A stretch of DNA of 64,000 nt from Bradyrhizobium sp. in8p8 (GTDB lineage: Bacteria > Pseudomonadota > Alphaproteobacteria > Rhizobiales > Xanthobacteraceae): the NCBI RefSeq assembly GCF_000426845.1, contig NZ_AUGD01000001.1, positions 582,001 to 646,000 of the forward strand, read 5' to 3'. Below the pieces are notes generated by a model that was not told where the DNA came from, searched no databases, and saw nothing but the letters and a program-made list of their open reading frames with translations. A program made the translations under genes and the position numbers. Numbering within the stretch: the stretch's first letter is position 1; each line of letters begins with the position of its first letter. Shown piece by piece: positions 15,602-24,610 of the stretch.

Positions 15602-17254
15602 CTATCCGACGATCTTTAGCCCTGCTGGCTTGTCAACGATAAGCCCAGGATTCAACATCCACTTCGGGTCCAGTTCGGTCTTGGCGGCTGCCAGCACACG
15701 GCGGAACAACGGATCGACTTCCTTGTCGTACCAAGGACGGAACGATTTGCCGACAGCATGATGGTGCGTGATGGTGGCGCCGAGTTCAAGTAGCGCATCT
15801 GACGCCACGTCGTGGAGCATCGTATAGGCTTCAAGGCTGTTGGCATGTGTCGAAGGAGCCATGACCGAATAGTAAGGGGCCGGGCCGTCCGGATACAGGA
15901 AGGAGAACCTACGGCAGACGATGCCGCCGCCAAGATTTTCCTTCTGGGCTTTCCGCATGCGTCGCATGATCTCGGTATCGACTTCTTCGAACTTATCCCA
16001 AGTGTAGGCAGTTTCGAACGTGAAGCTGACGATTCCCATCGCGGCGCGCGTATGCATCAGCCGGGGCAGATACCTGAACTGGTGCCGCCAGCTACCCTGC
16101 GGCCCGCTACGGCTGGTCTCCAGCGCGTTGTCCGCAGTTCCCGCGCGTTGCTTCACGACGCCACCGAAGTCCTTGCAGATTTCGAGGCTGCGCTCCAGCC
16201 ACGCGTCCATCGGATGGTCGGCGGATTCGAAGCCCAGCAACAGGACCGAATCGGTGCCGTCTCCAGCGCCGTAGAATTTGGCGTCCTGCTCGTCCAGATA
16301 ACGACAGTTCGCCGGGAATAGTCCTGCTTGGGTGATCTGACGGACGGCCTTGGCACCTTGATAGAACGTCTTGAATGAGATCGATGCATTCGCACGGAAT
16401 TTCACACGCCCCTGTAAACGCATCCATGCATCGGTGATGATGCCCAGCGAGCCCTCAGACCCGATGAACAGCCGATCCGGATTGGGTCCCGCACCCGAGC
16501 CTGGCAGCCGGCGGTTCTGGATCGTTCCCGCCGGCGTGACCACGCGCAGGCTTTCTACCATGTCGTCAATATGCGTGAGATGGGTCGCATAGTGACCGGA
16601 CGAGCGAGTCGCGATCCAACCGCCCAGCGATGAGAATTCCCACGATTGCGGAATATGGCGCAGGGTGAGGCCATGCGGCTTCAGTTGCTCTTCCAGAGCC
16701 GGACCGAGAATGCCGGCCTGGATCCGCGCGCAGCGTGACACGGGGTCGACTTCGAGAATCTTGTTGAGGTTGCCCAAGTCGATTACGACGACGCCGGGAA
16801 AGGCGTCGCGCTCGGGACCCCAGAAGCCGCCGGTGACGCTCGATCCGCCGCCATACGGTATGCATGCATAACCATTTTCCCCGCACCAGTCGAAGATAGC
16901 GGCGATGTCTTCTTCGTCGCGCGGATAGGCCACGACGTCCGGAGCCTTCTTAAAATCGCGCCGGTAGATAAGGGTCATGTCCTTGAAACCCTTACCATAC
17001 GTATGAACAATTCTGTCCCATTTTTCCGAGGTGCAGAAATCCTCCAGCGTTCGTGGGATCTTTATGCGCGACGGATAAAGTTCAATCTCATCTAGAGTCG
17101 GGTCTGACAGAACTTCGATGTCTTTAATTCCAAGCCGCTGCTCCACGCGATCTCGCATGGTACGGATTTCTTCTTGGGAATTATCTTCACCTTCATATCC
17201 CCACGACCAGAATTTCCTTCGCTGACCATAGTAGCCGCTCTTTTCCTTCGCCAC
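15602..17254 (-). CDS. FAD-linked oxidase, AGPS/vanillyl-alcohol-oxidase superfamily
   Basis: A 550-residue flavoprotein with a PCMH-type FAD domain (DVVAYPRDEEDIAAIFDWC, IPYGGGSSVTGG, LGGWIATRSSGHYATHL, GSEGSLGIITDA) and an FAD-oxidase C-terminal domain. The tail HHHAVGKSFRPWYD matches the His-rich active-site loop of alkyldihydroxyacetone-phosphate synthase (AGPS)-type proteins rather than glycolate or lactate oxidases. AGPS exchanges an acyl for an alkyl-ether group, but bacterial relatives in catabolic clusters have other, mostly unknown, substrates. The start codon is GTG with AAGGAGG upstream. It is the first gene of the leftward oxygenase operon. Confidence 0.75.
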   Translation of the reverse strand: MAKEKSGYYGQRRKFWSWGYEGEDNSQEEIRTMRDRVEQRLGIKDIEVLSDPTLDEIELYPSRIKIPRTLEDFCTSEKWDRIVHTYGKGFKDMTLIYRRDFKKAPDVVAYPRDEEDIAAIFDWCGENGYACIPYGGGSSVTGGFWGPERDAFPGVVVIDLGNLNKILEVDPVSRCARIQAGILGPALEEQLKPHGLTLRHIPQSWEFSSLGGWIATRSSGHYATHLTHIDDMVESLRVVTPAGTIQNRRLPGSGAGPNPDRLFIGSEGSLGIITDAWMRLQGRVKFRANASISFKTFYQGAKAVRQITQAGLFPANCRYLDEQDAKFYGAGDGTDSVLLLGFESADHPMDAWLERSLEICKDFGGVVKQRAGTADNALETSRSGPQGSWRHQFRYLPRLMHTRAAMGIVSFTFETAYTWDKFEEVDTEIMRRMRKAQKENLGGGIVCRRFSFLYPDGPAPYYSVMAPSTHANSLEAYTMLHDVASDALLELGATITHHHAVGKSFRPWYDKEVDPLFRRVLAAAKTELDPKWMLNPGLIVDKPAGLKIVG

Positions 17255-17614
17255 GGCGCGTCCTCCTTCGAGATTTCGACGTCAATTAAATCATCCAGGT
17301 GCGCATGCGTTTCGGGAAACATCGCGATCTGGTTGGACCAAATTGGCATATCCAATTCGGTCGGTCAATGGTTCTCGGAGTAGATAAGCACCCCGGAGCT
17401 ACGCCACCGCGACAACATTCGCCTTGACACCGCCGCCAAGAGCACGCTTGAATGGTATGACCAGATTGGATGTGCCAGATTGCAACTGATCTGCAAATAG
17501 AGAACTCACCTCATTTTTTGATGAGCGGGCGTTCAGCGGCCTTTTTCACATAGAGAGGGACAAGAGCGTGGTGCTGTCGGACCAAGCCAATCTGCATGGT
17601 GAGCGCGCCCTCCA
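17255..17614. other. Divergent promoter region with a short coding remnant
   Basis: 360 bases between the FAD-oxidase operon (leftward) and the dpp-like importer (rightward). It contains the TGGTTGGACCA operator. On the minus strand, 17399-17510 is open for 36 codons and reads SGTSNLVIPFKRALGGGVKA near its end before a stop; it has an upstream stop and no start, so it looks like the 3' tail of a lost gene whose family I do not recognise. No other gene is visible. Confidence 0.4.
17330..17340. promoter_or_regulatory. GntR/FadR-type operator, site A
   Basis: TGGT-TGG-ACCA, a palindrome with four-base arms that matches the core of the stronger sites at 31474, 38401, 38461 and 39991. It lies 76 bases before the FAD-oxidase start and 275 before the importer start. 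Confidence 0.5.
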
Positions 17615-18583
17615 ATGGACCGCGTCATGCTGAGATATCTAATTCGTCGCCTTGTCGCCCTCGTGCCGACCTTCCTGCTAGCGAGCGTTATTGTGTTCTC
17701 GGCCATTCGCCTGATACCGGGAGACACGATCGACATGATGATGTCCCAGAACGATATCTCGGCCAGCGTCAAGACCCGCGAAGATCTTATCAAGGCACTC
17801 GGGCTCGATCAGCCGGTCCTTGTACAATATTGGCACTGGATCAGCTCAATTGTGCTCCACGGAGATTTCGGTCGCTCGCTTTGGACGGGAGAGAGCGTCA
17901 CTAGCCTCGTCGCTGAACGCATACCGACTACCCTCTATTTAGGGGTGCTGGCCATGATCTTCGCCCTCTTGATCGCGCTGCCGGTCGGCATCATCTCGGC
18001 GATCCGGCAAAACAAGCCGGTCGATTATCTCGGCCGTGTCTTTGCCATCACAGCCCTGTCCGTGCCGCCTTTTTGGCTCGGGACGTTGGTGGTGATCCTG
18101 CCAGCGATTCTCTGGGGGATCGCGCCGACCACGCAATATGTTGGGCTGACCGACGATCCCCTCCTTAGCCTCCGCCAGATGGTGCCGCCCGCGATCGTCC
18201 TCGGCATCGCCTTATCCGGAGTGACGATGAGGATGACCCGTACGATGGTCCTCGAAGTCATGCGCCAGGATTATGTCCGCACGGCCTGGAGCAAGGGTCT
18301 CGACGAGCGGACGGTCGTTTTGCGCCATGTCCTCAAAAACGCGCTTCTGCCGGTCATAACCATCGTCGGCTTGCAGTTGCCCCTGCTGATCGGTGGCGCG
18401 GTCGTAATTGAGCAGATCTTCGTGATCTCCGGTATGGGCCAACTACTCCTGATGGCGGTGTCGCAGCGGGACTATCCGGTCATTACCGGCATCTTTCTCC
18501 TCGTGGGCGTCGGCGTAATGACGATCAACCTGCTCGTCGACATCAGCTACGCCCTCCTAGATCCCAAGATTCGTCAGGGCTGA
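17615..18583 (+). CDS. Family-5 ABC importer permease 1 (DppB-like)
   Basis: A 322-residue inner-membrane permease with six membrane segments, starting with the typical RYLIRRLVALVPTFLLASVI. The conserved PGD turn (LIPGDTIDMMM) follows, and the EAA-type loop that contacts the ATPases is in RQDYVRTAWSKGLDERTVVL. It forms the channel with the next gene. An ATG at 17627 (MLRYLIRRL) is an alternative start. The five-gene order permease-permease-binding protein-ATPase-ATPase is complete and tightly packed, so this is one importer for a peptide, opine or other small organic solute. Confidence 0.9.
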   Translation: MDRVMLRYLIRRLVALVPTFLLASVIVFSAIRLIPGDTIDMMMSQNDISASVKTREDLIKALGLDQPVLVQYWHWISSIVLHGDFGRSLWTGESVTSLVAERIPTTLYLGVLAMIFALLIALPVGIISAIRQNKPVDYLGRVFAITALSVPPFWLGTLVVILPAILWGIAPTTQYVGLTDDPLLSLRQMVPPAIVLGIALSGVTMRMTRTMVLEVMRQDYVRTAWSKGLDERTVVLRHVLKNALLPVITIVGLQLPLLIGGAVVIEQIFVISGMGQLLLMAVSQRDYPVITGIFLLVGVGVMTINLLVDISYALLDPKIRQG

Positions 18584-18586
18584 CGC

Positions 18587-19489
18587 ATGGCTATCAATTC
18601 GACCCTGAAGACCGACGCAGGTCCCGACCGAGGCGCCTGGGCAGCGCCCGTACGGACTTTCTTCAGTCGCCTTTTTAAACAGGACATTCTCGGAACGGTT
18701 TGCGCCGGCCTTCTCGCCGCGATCGTGCTCTGCGCACTCCTGGCACCCTGGCTCGCACCGTACGACTTCGACGCGATCGACCTTACATCGCTGATGCAGG
18801 GGCCGTCCTGGTCTCACCCACTAGGGACAGACGAACTCGGTCGCGACATCCTCAGTCGGGTCATCTACGGAGCCCGTACTTCCGTTATCGTCTGTATCAC
18901 CGCCGCGCTGCTATCGCTCGCCATATCGGTCACGCTCGGAGTTCTGTCCGGGTATTTCGGCGGACGTCTCGACGCCCTGGTTCAGCGGTTCGTCGATACT
19001 TGGCAGAGCTTTCCCGACCTGATCGTGCTGATCGCGGGCGTCGCGGTTCTCGGCCCCGGGATCGTGCAGATCATCGCCCTCCTCGGCATCCTCTACGGCG
19101 TCGCCGGCTCGCGCATCGTACGGGGCGCGGTACTGTCGGCGCGCGAGCAGCTGTACGTGCAGGCGGGCCATTCCTTCGGCGCCGGTAACTGGCACATTAT
19201 TCTCCGGCACATCCTGCCGACGATCGCCGCGCCCCTCATCGTGCTTTACACCACGCGGCTCGGCGGCGTGATCCTGGTCGAATCGAGTCTCAGCTTCCTT
19301 GGTCTTGGCGTGCCGCCGCCGGCACCCGCGTGGGGCCGTATGCTGAGCGATGCCCGCCCTTACATGTTCGAGAACGTCTGGATGGTCGCGGCCCCTGGCC
19401 TCGCGATAACTCTGATCGTTTTTTGCGTGAACATCTTCGGAGACTCTCTCCGCGATCTTCTCGATCCGCGCGGAATAGTCCGCAATTGA
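18587..19489 (+). CDS. Family-5 ABC importer permease 2 (DppC-like)
   Basis: A 300-residue permease beginning three bases after the first permease stops. It has the DppC signature near the N-terminus (HPLGTDELGRDILSRVIYGA), six membrane segments, and the coupling loop SAREQLYVQAGHSFGAGNW. The tail ends INIFGDSLRDLLDPRG-like (VNIFGDSLRDLLDP), typical of the family. It pairs with the upstream permease to form the translocation pore. Confidence 0.9.
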   Translation: MAINSTLKTDAGPDRGAWAAPVRTFFSRLFKQDILGTVCAGLLAAIVLCALLAPWLAPYDFDAIDLTSLMQGPSWSHPLGTDELGRDILSRVIYGARTSVIVCITAALLSLAISVTLGVLSGYFGGRLDALVQRFVDTWQSFPDLIVLIAGVAVLGPGIVQIIALLGILYGVAGSRIVRGAVLSAREQLYVQAGHSFGAGNWHIILRHILPTIAAPLIVLYTTRLGGVILVESSLSFLGLGVPPPAPAWGRMLSDARPYMFENVWMVAAPGLAITLIVFCVNIFGDSLRDLLDPRGIVRN

Positions 19490-19522
19490 GCGAACAACCA
19501 TAACACTAAGGAGGAACAAGGA

Positions 19523-21220
19523 ATGGCACGCGGACATCTCGGAACAATGGCGGCAGCCGCGCTCGGGGCTATAATTGCGACCCAAGCCGTGAGCGCACAG
19601 GAGCCGAAATACGGTGGCACGCTGACCATCTCTCCTTACTCCCCCGGGATTTCGGCGTTGTCGTGGGATCCCGCCGACTGGAACTGGAAGGTATCGATTG
19701 ATGCGGGGCCCTATATGGAGCAGCTGATGGTGGGCGACCTAAGCAAGGGCGTACGTGGCGGCGGAAAGAACAACTTTTTCAGCGAGGCCTGGCTCTCCGA
19801 CGACGTGCTGCGCGGCGAACTCGCAGAGAGCTGGGAGGTCGTCGACAAACCGCTCTCAATCGTTGTCAACCTGCGCAAGAACGTGAAATGGCAGGCCTGC
19901 AAAGGCATCATGGAAGCGCGCGACTTTACCGCCAAGGATGTCGTGTTCGCGTATAACCGTCTCATCGCTAGCCCGAAGGCGAACAAAGTCTATTTCTCCT
20001 TCATCGACAGGGCCGAGGAGACGGGACCGCACCAAGTGACCTTCTTCCTAAAGGAGTACAACTCGGAGTGGAAATACCGTCTCGGCTACGGCTACTACGC
20101 CGGCATCTATCCCAAAGAGATCACGGAGGCCCCTAACGGCGGTGCTGGCAACTGGCAGAATGCCTGCGGCACGGGTCCCTTCCGGTTGACGCGGTATGAG
20201 GCCGGGGCCTTCGGGGATTATCAGGCTAACAAGGAGTACTGGGACCGCGAGACGATCGACGGCAAACCTTACAAGATCCCATTCGTCGATAACCTTGTGA
20301 TGCGGACGATCGGGGATTCACAGACACGCCTAGCCGCCTTCCGCACCGGCAAGATCGATGTCATGGCGAATATCAACTGGGACGAACTCAAGTCACTGGC
20401 GCCGATCCAAGATAAAATCAAAGTCATCGAACACCCCGACTATGCGGGTGAGGCGCTGGCAATGCGGGTCGATGCACCACCCTTCGACAACCCGAAGGTA
20501 CGTCTCGCCTTGAATCTCGCGGTCGACCGGGCCGCCATCGCGAAGCAGATCTATGGCGGCCACGCTGATTTCCCACACCTGCCATTGGATGAAACTTGGG
20601 AAGGCTATTTCACGCCGCCCGAAAAGATGCCGGAGGAGGCACGGGAGGTTCTCCAATACAATCCGGCCAAGGCCAAGAAACTCCTAGCCGAAGCGGGTCT
20701 TGCGAATGGTTTCGAGTTCAAGGCTCAAGTTCCGACCTACGCTGACCAATTGAAGAAGGCACAGATTGTAGCCGGATATCTGTCGGCAATCGGTGTAAAG
20801 ATGATCATCGAGCCAAAGGAGTATGGGGCGTTCCTCAGTCTGATGACATCCGGCAAGCACGGCCCCGGCTATTGGCATTTCGCAGGTATGAGCAATCCGA
20901 CCGCTTCAGTCGAGAAACTGTTCCGCTCCTCGTCCGTCTGGAATACGGCCCGCGTCAACGACCCGAAGGTCGATGCGGCGCTCGACGCCATCCAGCAGGA
21001 GAGGGACCCGGACAAGGTCAAGAAGGCCGTCGCCGCGCTCACCAATGAGATGACCGCGCGAGCGCCATTCCTGTTTCTGCCCAGGCCGCGCTCGTTCACG
21101 GTATGGTGGCCGTGGGTCAAAAACTATTATGGCGAGATTTCGGTCTCCGCTCGGCGTGATGCGCCGATCTGGGCGCGCGCTTGGATCGATCAGGATCTAA
21201 AGAAGTCGATGGGCTTCTGA
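19523..21220 (+). CDS. Family-5 solute-binding protein
   Basis: A 565-residue periplasmic binding protein of SBP family 5. It has a signal peptide (ending ...TQAVSA, cleavage near residue 22) and the usual opening KYGGTLTISPYSPG, with RGELAESWEVVDKPLSIVVN and CGTGPFRLTRYEAGA as further family segments. The ribosome site AAGGAGGAACAAGGA is strong, so this is probably the most translated gene of the operon. Cargo in this family ranges from peptides and nickel to opines, sugars and aromatic compounds; the neighbouring catabolic genes make an organic growth substrate more likely than peptides. Confidence 0.88.
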   Translation: MARGHLGTMAAAALGAIIATQAVSAQEPKYGGTLTISPYSPGISALSWDPADWNWKVSIDAGPYMEQLMVGDLSKGVRGGGKNNFFSEAWLSDDVLRGELAESWEVVDKPLSIVVNLRKNVKWQACKGIMEARDFTAKDVVFAYNRLIASPKANKVYFSFIDRAEETGPHQVTFFLKEYNSEWKYRLGYGYYAGIYPKEITEAPNGGAGNWQNACGTGPFRLTRYEAGAFGDYQANKEYWDRETIDGKPYKIPFVDNLVMRTIGDSQTRLAAFRTGKIDVMANINWDELKSLAPIQDKIKVIEHPDYAGEALAMRVDAPPFDNPKVRLALNLAVDRAAIAKQIYGGHADFPHLPLDETWEGYFTPPEKMPEEAREVLQYNPAKAKKLLAEAGLANGFEFKAQVPTYADQLKKAQIVAGYLSAIGVKMIIEPKEYGAFLSLMTSGKHGPGYWHFAGMSNPTASVEKLFRSSSVWNTARVNDPKVDAALDAIQQERDPDKVKKAVAALTNEMTARAPFLFLPRPRSFTVWWPWVKNYYGEISVSARRDAPIWARAWIDQDLKKSMGF

Positions 21221-21223
21221 TCG

Positions 21224-22222
21224 ATGCCCGGAAGTTTGAAAAAGTCGGGGCCCCCGATACTGGATGTGCGCGGGCTCTGCATGGGCATCTGGTCAGGCAA
21301 GACGGAGTTGGTCGCTGTTGCAGACGTTTCGTTCCGAGCCTATTCCGGCCAGGTCGTGGCGCTCGTAGGCGAAAGCGGCGCGGGCAAGAGCATCACGGCG
21401 ATGTCGCTCACCCATCTACTACCAATGCCACCGATCAAGATCACGGCCGGCGAAATACGCCTCTCCGGCCGTGATATGCAGACGCAGTCACCGAAACAGA
21501 TCAGGGACATCCGAGGCAACGAGGTCGGCATCGTTTTCCAGGAGCCGATGACAGCGCTGAACCCAAGCCTGCGCATCTGGCGCCAGATCGCCGAGCCGCT
21601 GGTGCGTCATCGCCGGATGTCCTGGAGCGCCGCCAAAGCGCAGGCGATCTACCTTCTCAAGAAGGTCCGCATCCCGGATGCAGAGACCAAAGCCGAGGCC
21701 TATCCTCACCAGCTCAGTGGGGGTATGCGCCAGCGTGTCATGGTTGCTATCGCGATCTCCTGCGAGCCAAGACTCATCATCGCGGACGAGCCGACGACAG
21801 CACTCGACGTCACCGTGCAGGCGCAGATTTTGACGCTTCTCACTGACCTTACCCGCGGATTGGGCGGGGCGCTGCTTCTCATCACGCACGATCTCGGCGT
21901 CGTGGCGCGCTACGCCGACTGGGTCAACGTGATGTATGCCGGCCGCATCGTCGAGACAGCGGCGGCCGACGACCTCTATCGCGATGGGCGCCATCCTTAT
22001 ACGCACGCCCTCCTCGCCTCCGTGCCCAAGATCGTCGGTCCGATCGCTCATCGGCTCGAGTCGATCGCTGGGCAGCCACCCGCCCCCTCCGACGGAACCG
22101 GGGGCTGCGCCTTCGCACCGCGCTGCCCACGTCGGACCGAACGGTGCGACGAACGCCCTCCGCTTAGCGGCGACGAACGCACACGGAACGGCCATCTGTT
22201 CGCGTGCTGGAATCCGCTATGA
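21224..22222 (+). CDS. ABC importer ATPase 1 (DppD-like)
   Basis: A 332-residue ATPase. Walker A is GESGAGKS, the ABC signature is LSGGMRQRVM, Walker B is LIIADEPTTALD, and the switch histidine is in LLITHDLGVVAR. The C-terminal oligopeptide-transporter domain contains three cysteines in CAFAPRCPRRTERCD, which in this family can hold a 4Fe-4S cluster. It begins three bases after the binding-protein stop, and its own stop overlaps the next start (ATGA). Confidence 0.9.
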   Translation: MPGSLKKSGPPILDVRGLCMGIWSGKTELVAVADVSFRAYSGQVVALVGESGAGKSITAMSLTHLLPMPPIKITAGEIRLSGRDMQTQSPKQIRDIRGNEVGIVFQEPMTALNPSLRIWRQIAEPLVRHRRMSWSAAKAQAIYLLKKVRIPDAETKAEAYPHQLSGGMRQRVMVAIAISCEPRLIIADEPTTALDVTVQAQILTLLTDLTRGLGGALLLITHDLGVVARYADWVNVMYAGRIVETAAADDLYRDGRHPYTHALLASVPKIVGPIAHRLESIAGQPPAPSDGTGGCAFAPRCPRRTERCDERPPLSGDERTRNGHLFACWNPL

Positions 22223-23259
22223 ACGACGTAGCAACGAATATTCTCGAGGTCTCGGACCTGTGCGTCGACTATGCAAGCACAACCTCTTTCGGCGTAACGG
22301 GCGCCCCCTCCGTTCGAGCTGTCAAGGGCATATCCCTCACACTCCAGCGCGGCGAAACTCTCTCGCTCGTCGGCGAAAGCGGTTGCGGCAAATCCACCAC
22401 GGCCATGGCCATACTACAACTGACGCCGCCGAGCGGCGGCCGGGTCGTGTTCGACGGACGCGATATCACGGGCTTCAGTCATCGCCAGATGCGACCGCTA
22501 AGGCGTGAGATGCAGATCATCTACCAGGATCCGTTCGGGTCGCTAAATCCCCGCATGACAATCGCCGACCTGATCGCCGAACCGATGGCGATTCAGGGCG
22601 TCGGCAGATCGGGCCACGAGCGCCGCGCGAAGGCTGCCGAACTCCTAGATACGGTCGGAATGGGTACTCGCTTCCTCGACCGCTATCCGCACCAACTCAG
22701 CGGCGGCCAGCGTCAGCGGGTCGCCATCGCGCGCGCCCTGTCACTGCGTCCGAAACTGCTCATCTGTGATGAGCCGGTCTCAGCTCTCGACGTCTCAGTG
22801 CAGGCCCAGGTTCTGAACTTGTTTTCCGACCTCAAGGAGCAGTTCGGCTTGTCCTATCTGTTCATCTCGCACGACCTCGGCGTCGTCCGACACATGAGCG
22901 ATCGGGTCGCAGTGATGTATCTCGGACGCATCGTCGAGATCGCGACGCGCGACGACCTCTACGGCGAACCGCTCCATCCCTACACGCGCATTCTTCTCGA
23001 TGCGGTAGCGGTGCCGGACCCGCAAATCGAGCGCGCCCGCGATCACGTGCTCCTTCAGGGCGAGGTGCCGAGCGTCGCCACCCCCCCGCCCGGCTGTCCA
23101 TTTCACCCTCGCTGTCAGTCCGCCATGCCGGTCTGCAGCCGCGAAATTCCGCCGCTGCGGTTGCACGGCAATCGGCAGATCGCCTGCCATCTGTATGATG
23201 AGACAGCAGCCAATAAGGCAATCGAAGCCGCGATGGACGGAAATGGCAATCCAAACTAG
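22219..23259 (+). CDS. ABC importer ATPase 2 (DppF-like)
   Basis: A 346-residue ATPase. Walker A is GESGCGKST, signature LSGGQRQRVAIARAL, Walker B LLICDEPVSALDVS, switch His in FISHDLGVVRH. The C-terminal oligopeptide domain has CPFHPRCQSAMPVC. The ATG at 22219 overlaps the stop of the preceding ATPase gene, which fixes the start; an in-frame ATG at 22204 lies inside that gene. It is the last gene of the importer operon and converges on glcF. Confidence 0.9.
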   Translation: MNDVATNILEVSDLCVDYASTTSFGVTGAPSVRAVKGISLTLQRGETLSLVGESGCGKSTTAMAILQLTPPSGGRVVFDGRDITGFSHRQMRPLRREMQIIYQDPFGSLNPRMTIADLIAEPMAIQGVGRSGHERRAKAAELLDTVGMGTRFLDRYPHQLSGGQRQRVAIARALSLRPKLLICDEPVSALDVSVQAQVLNLFSDLKEQFGLSYLFISHDLGVVRHMSDRVAVMYLGRIVEIATRDDLYGEPLHPYTRILLDAVAVPDPQIERARDHVLLQGEVPSVATPPPGCPFHPRCQSAMPVCSREIPPLRLHGNRQIACHLYDETAANKAIEAAMDGNGNPN

Positions 23260-23286
23260 GACGTCAGAGCGGTCGCTTGTCCGCAC

Positions 23287-24594
23287 CTAGCCCAAGCACC
23301 CCTTTAGGACGTCAGGCAACGGGCCGCCCATCGCCCAATCGACCAACTCCACCGTGTGGACGACTGGAATGCGTGTTCCAGCACCAATCTGCGTTATGCA
23401 GCCGAGATTTCCACTCGCAATGATTTGCGGTTTGACCTTCTCAATGTTGGTGACCTTTCGTGCGCGCAGTCGATTGGCGATCTCAGGCTGCAGTACGTTG
23501 TATGTTCCGGCGGAGCCGCAACATATGTGGCCTTCCGGTACTTCTCTCACTACAAACCCCATTCGCCTCAAAAGTGACTTCGGCTGATCTCTAACCTGCT
23601 GTCCATGCTGCATCGAGCATGCCGAATGGTAAGCCACGACCTGGCCGGTAGTCCGAACACCGTCTTGAAGCGGTAATTCATGCAAGAATTCTGTGATGTC
23701 CCGCGCTAGAGCCGAGATCCGTACGGCTTTCTGAGCGTAGGCGTTATCGTTGCGAAGTAGGAAGCCATAATCTTTAATGACCGTTCCGCAACCGGACGTC
23801 GTAACCACGATGGCGTCGAGGCCGCCGTTCTCGATTTCGCGTGTCCATACATCCACGTTGTGTCGAGCCGCATCCAGCGCCCGACTTTCGTATCCCAAGT
23901 GCTGCACGAGAGCTCCGCAGCACCCTTCGTCGATCGGTTGAACTACTTCGATACCGTGACGCGTCAACAACCGGATTGCAGCCTCGTTGATGTTCTGGCC
24001 GAGGACCTGCTGGGCACATCCGCTCAGAAGCGCAACCCGACCGCGCGGCCTATCGACGGTCGCGCCCGGTAACCTTCGGGTCGGCCTTCTTCGCTTGAAT
24101 GACGACGAAAGTTCAATCATCGCGGCGAGTTGCGCGCCGCCGGGAAGATTGGCGAGCCACTTTCTGATCGGCCTGCTCACGGTAGCCACGCGTAAAGCCA
24201 ACCTAAGTCGGCCCGGAAACGGCAGCACCTTCGCCAACATGCCTCGAAGCAACCGATCAGGCAGAGGACGCGTATAGGTTCGGGCGATATGGGCTCGCGC
24301 GTGATCGACCAGGTGCATGTAGTGCACGCCGGACGGACAGGTCGTCATGCAGGAAAGACACGTCAGACATCGATCGATATGCTCGACGACCTGAGGGGTC
24401 GCCGGCTTTTCCTCCTCCAACATGTCCTTGATCAGATAGATGCGCCCGCGCGGACTGTCCGCTTCGTCACCAAGAAGCAGATATGTCGGGCATGTCGCAG
24501 TACAAAAGCCGCAATGCACACAGGCACGGAGGATTTTTTCTGACTCGCTTACATGTGCATCGGCCAAGGCCGTCAGCGAGAAGTTTGTTTGCAT
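23287..24594 (-). CDS. glcF: Glycolate oxidase iron-sulfur subunit
   Basis: A 435-residue protein with two N-terminal 4Fe-4S motifs (CVHCGFCTATCPTY and CLTCLSCMTTCPSG) and two C-terminal CCG domains (GCCGALVQHLG; GHICCGSAGTYN). With GlcD and GlcE it makes the membrane-associated glycolate oxidase, which oxidises glycolate (and often D-lactate or other 2-hydroxyacids) to the 2-oxoacid and feeds electrons to quinone. It is the last gene of glcD-glcE-glcF, all on the minus strand with gaps of 12 to 16 bases. In this island it probably handles a hydroxyacid released by the pathway. Confidence 0.9.
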   Translation of the reverse strand: MQTNFSLTALADAHVSESEKILRACVHCGFCTATCPTYLLLGDEADSPRGRIYLIKDMLEEEKPATPQVVEHIDRCLTCLSCMTTCPSGVHYMHLVDHARAHIARTYTRPLPDRLLRGMLAKVLPFPGRLRLALRVATVSRPIRKWLANLPGGAQLAAMIELSSSFKRRRPTRRLPGATVDRPRGRVALLSGCAQQVLGQNINEAAIRLLTRHGIEVVQPIDEGCCGALVQHLGYESRALDAARHNVDVWTREIENGGLDAIVVTTSGCGTVIKDYGFLLRNDNAYAQKAVRISALARDITEFLHELPLQDGVRTTGQVVAYHSACSMQHGQQVRDQPKSLLRRMGFVVREVPEGHICCGSAGTYNVLQPEIANRLRARKVTNIEKVKPQIIASGNLGCITQIGAGTRIPVVHTVELVDWAMGGPLPDVLKGCLG

Positions 24595-24610
24595 ACCAGT
24601 CCGCCTCGCC

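Noticed and set aside
17352..17366. Second GntR-type operator next to site A
   Set aside because: ATTCGGTCGGTCAAT keeps only the outer bases of the palindrome; too many mismatches to call.
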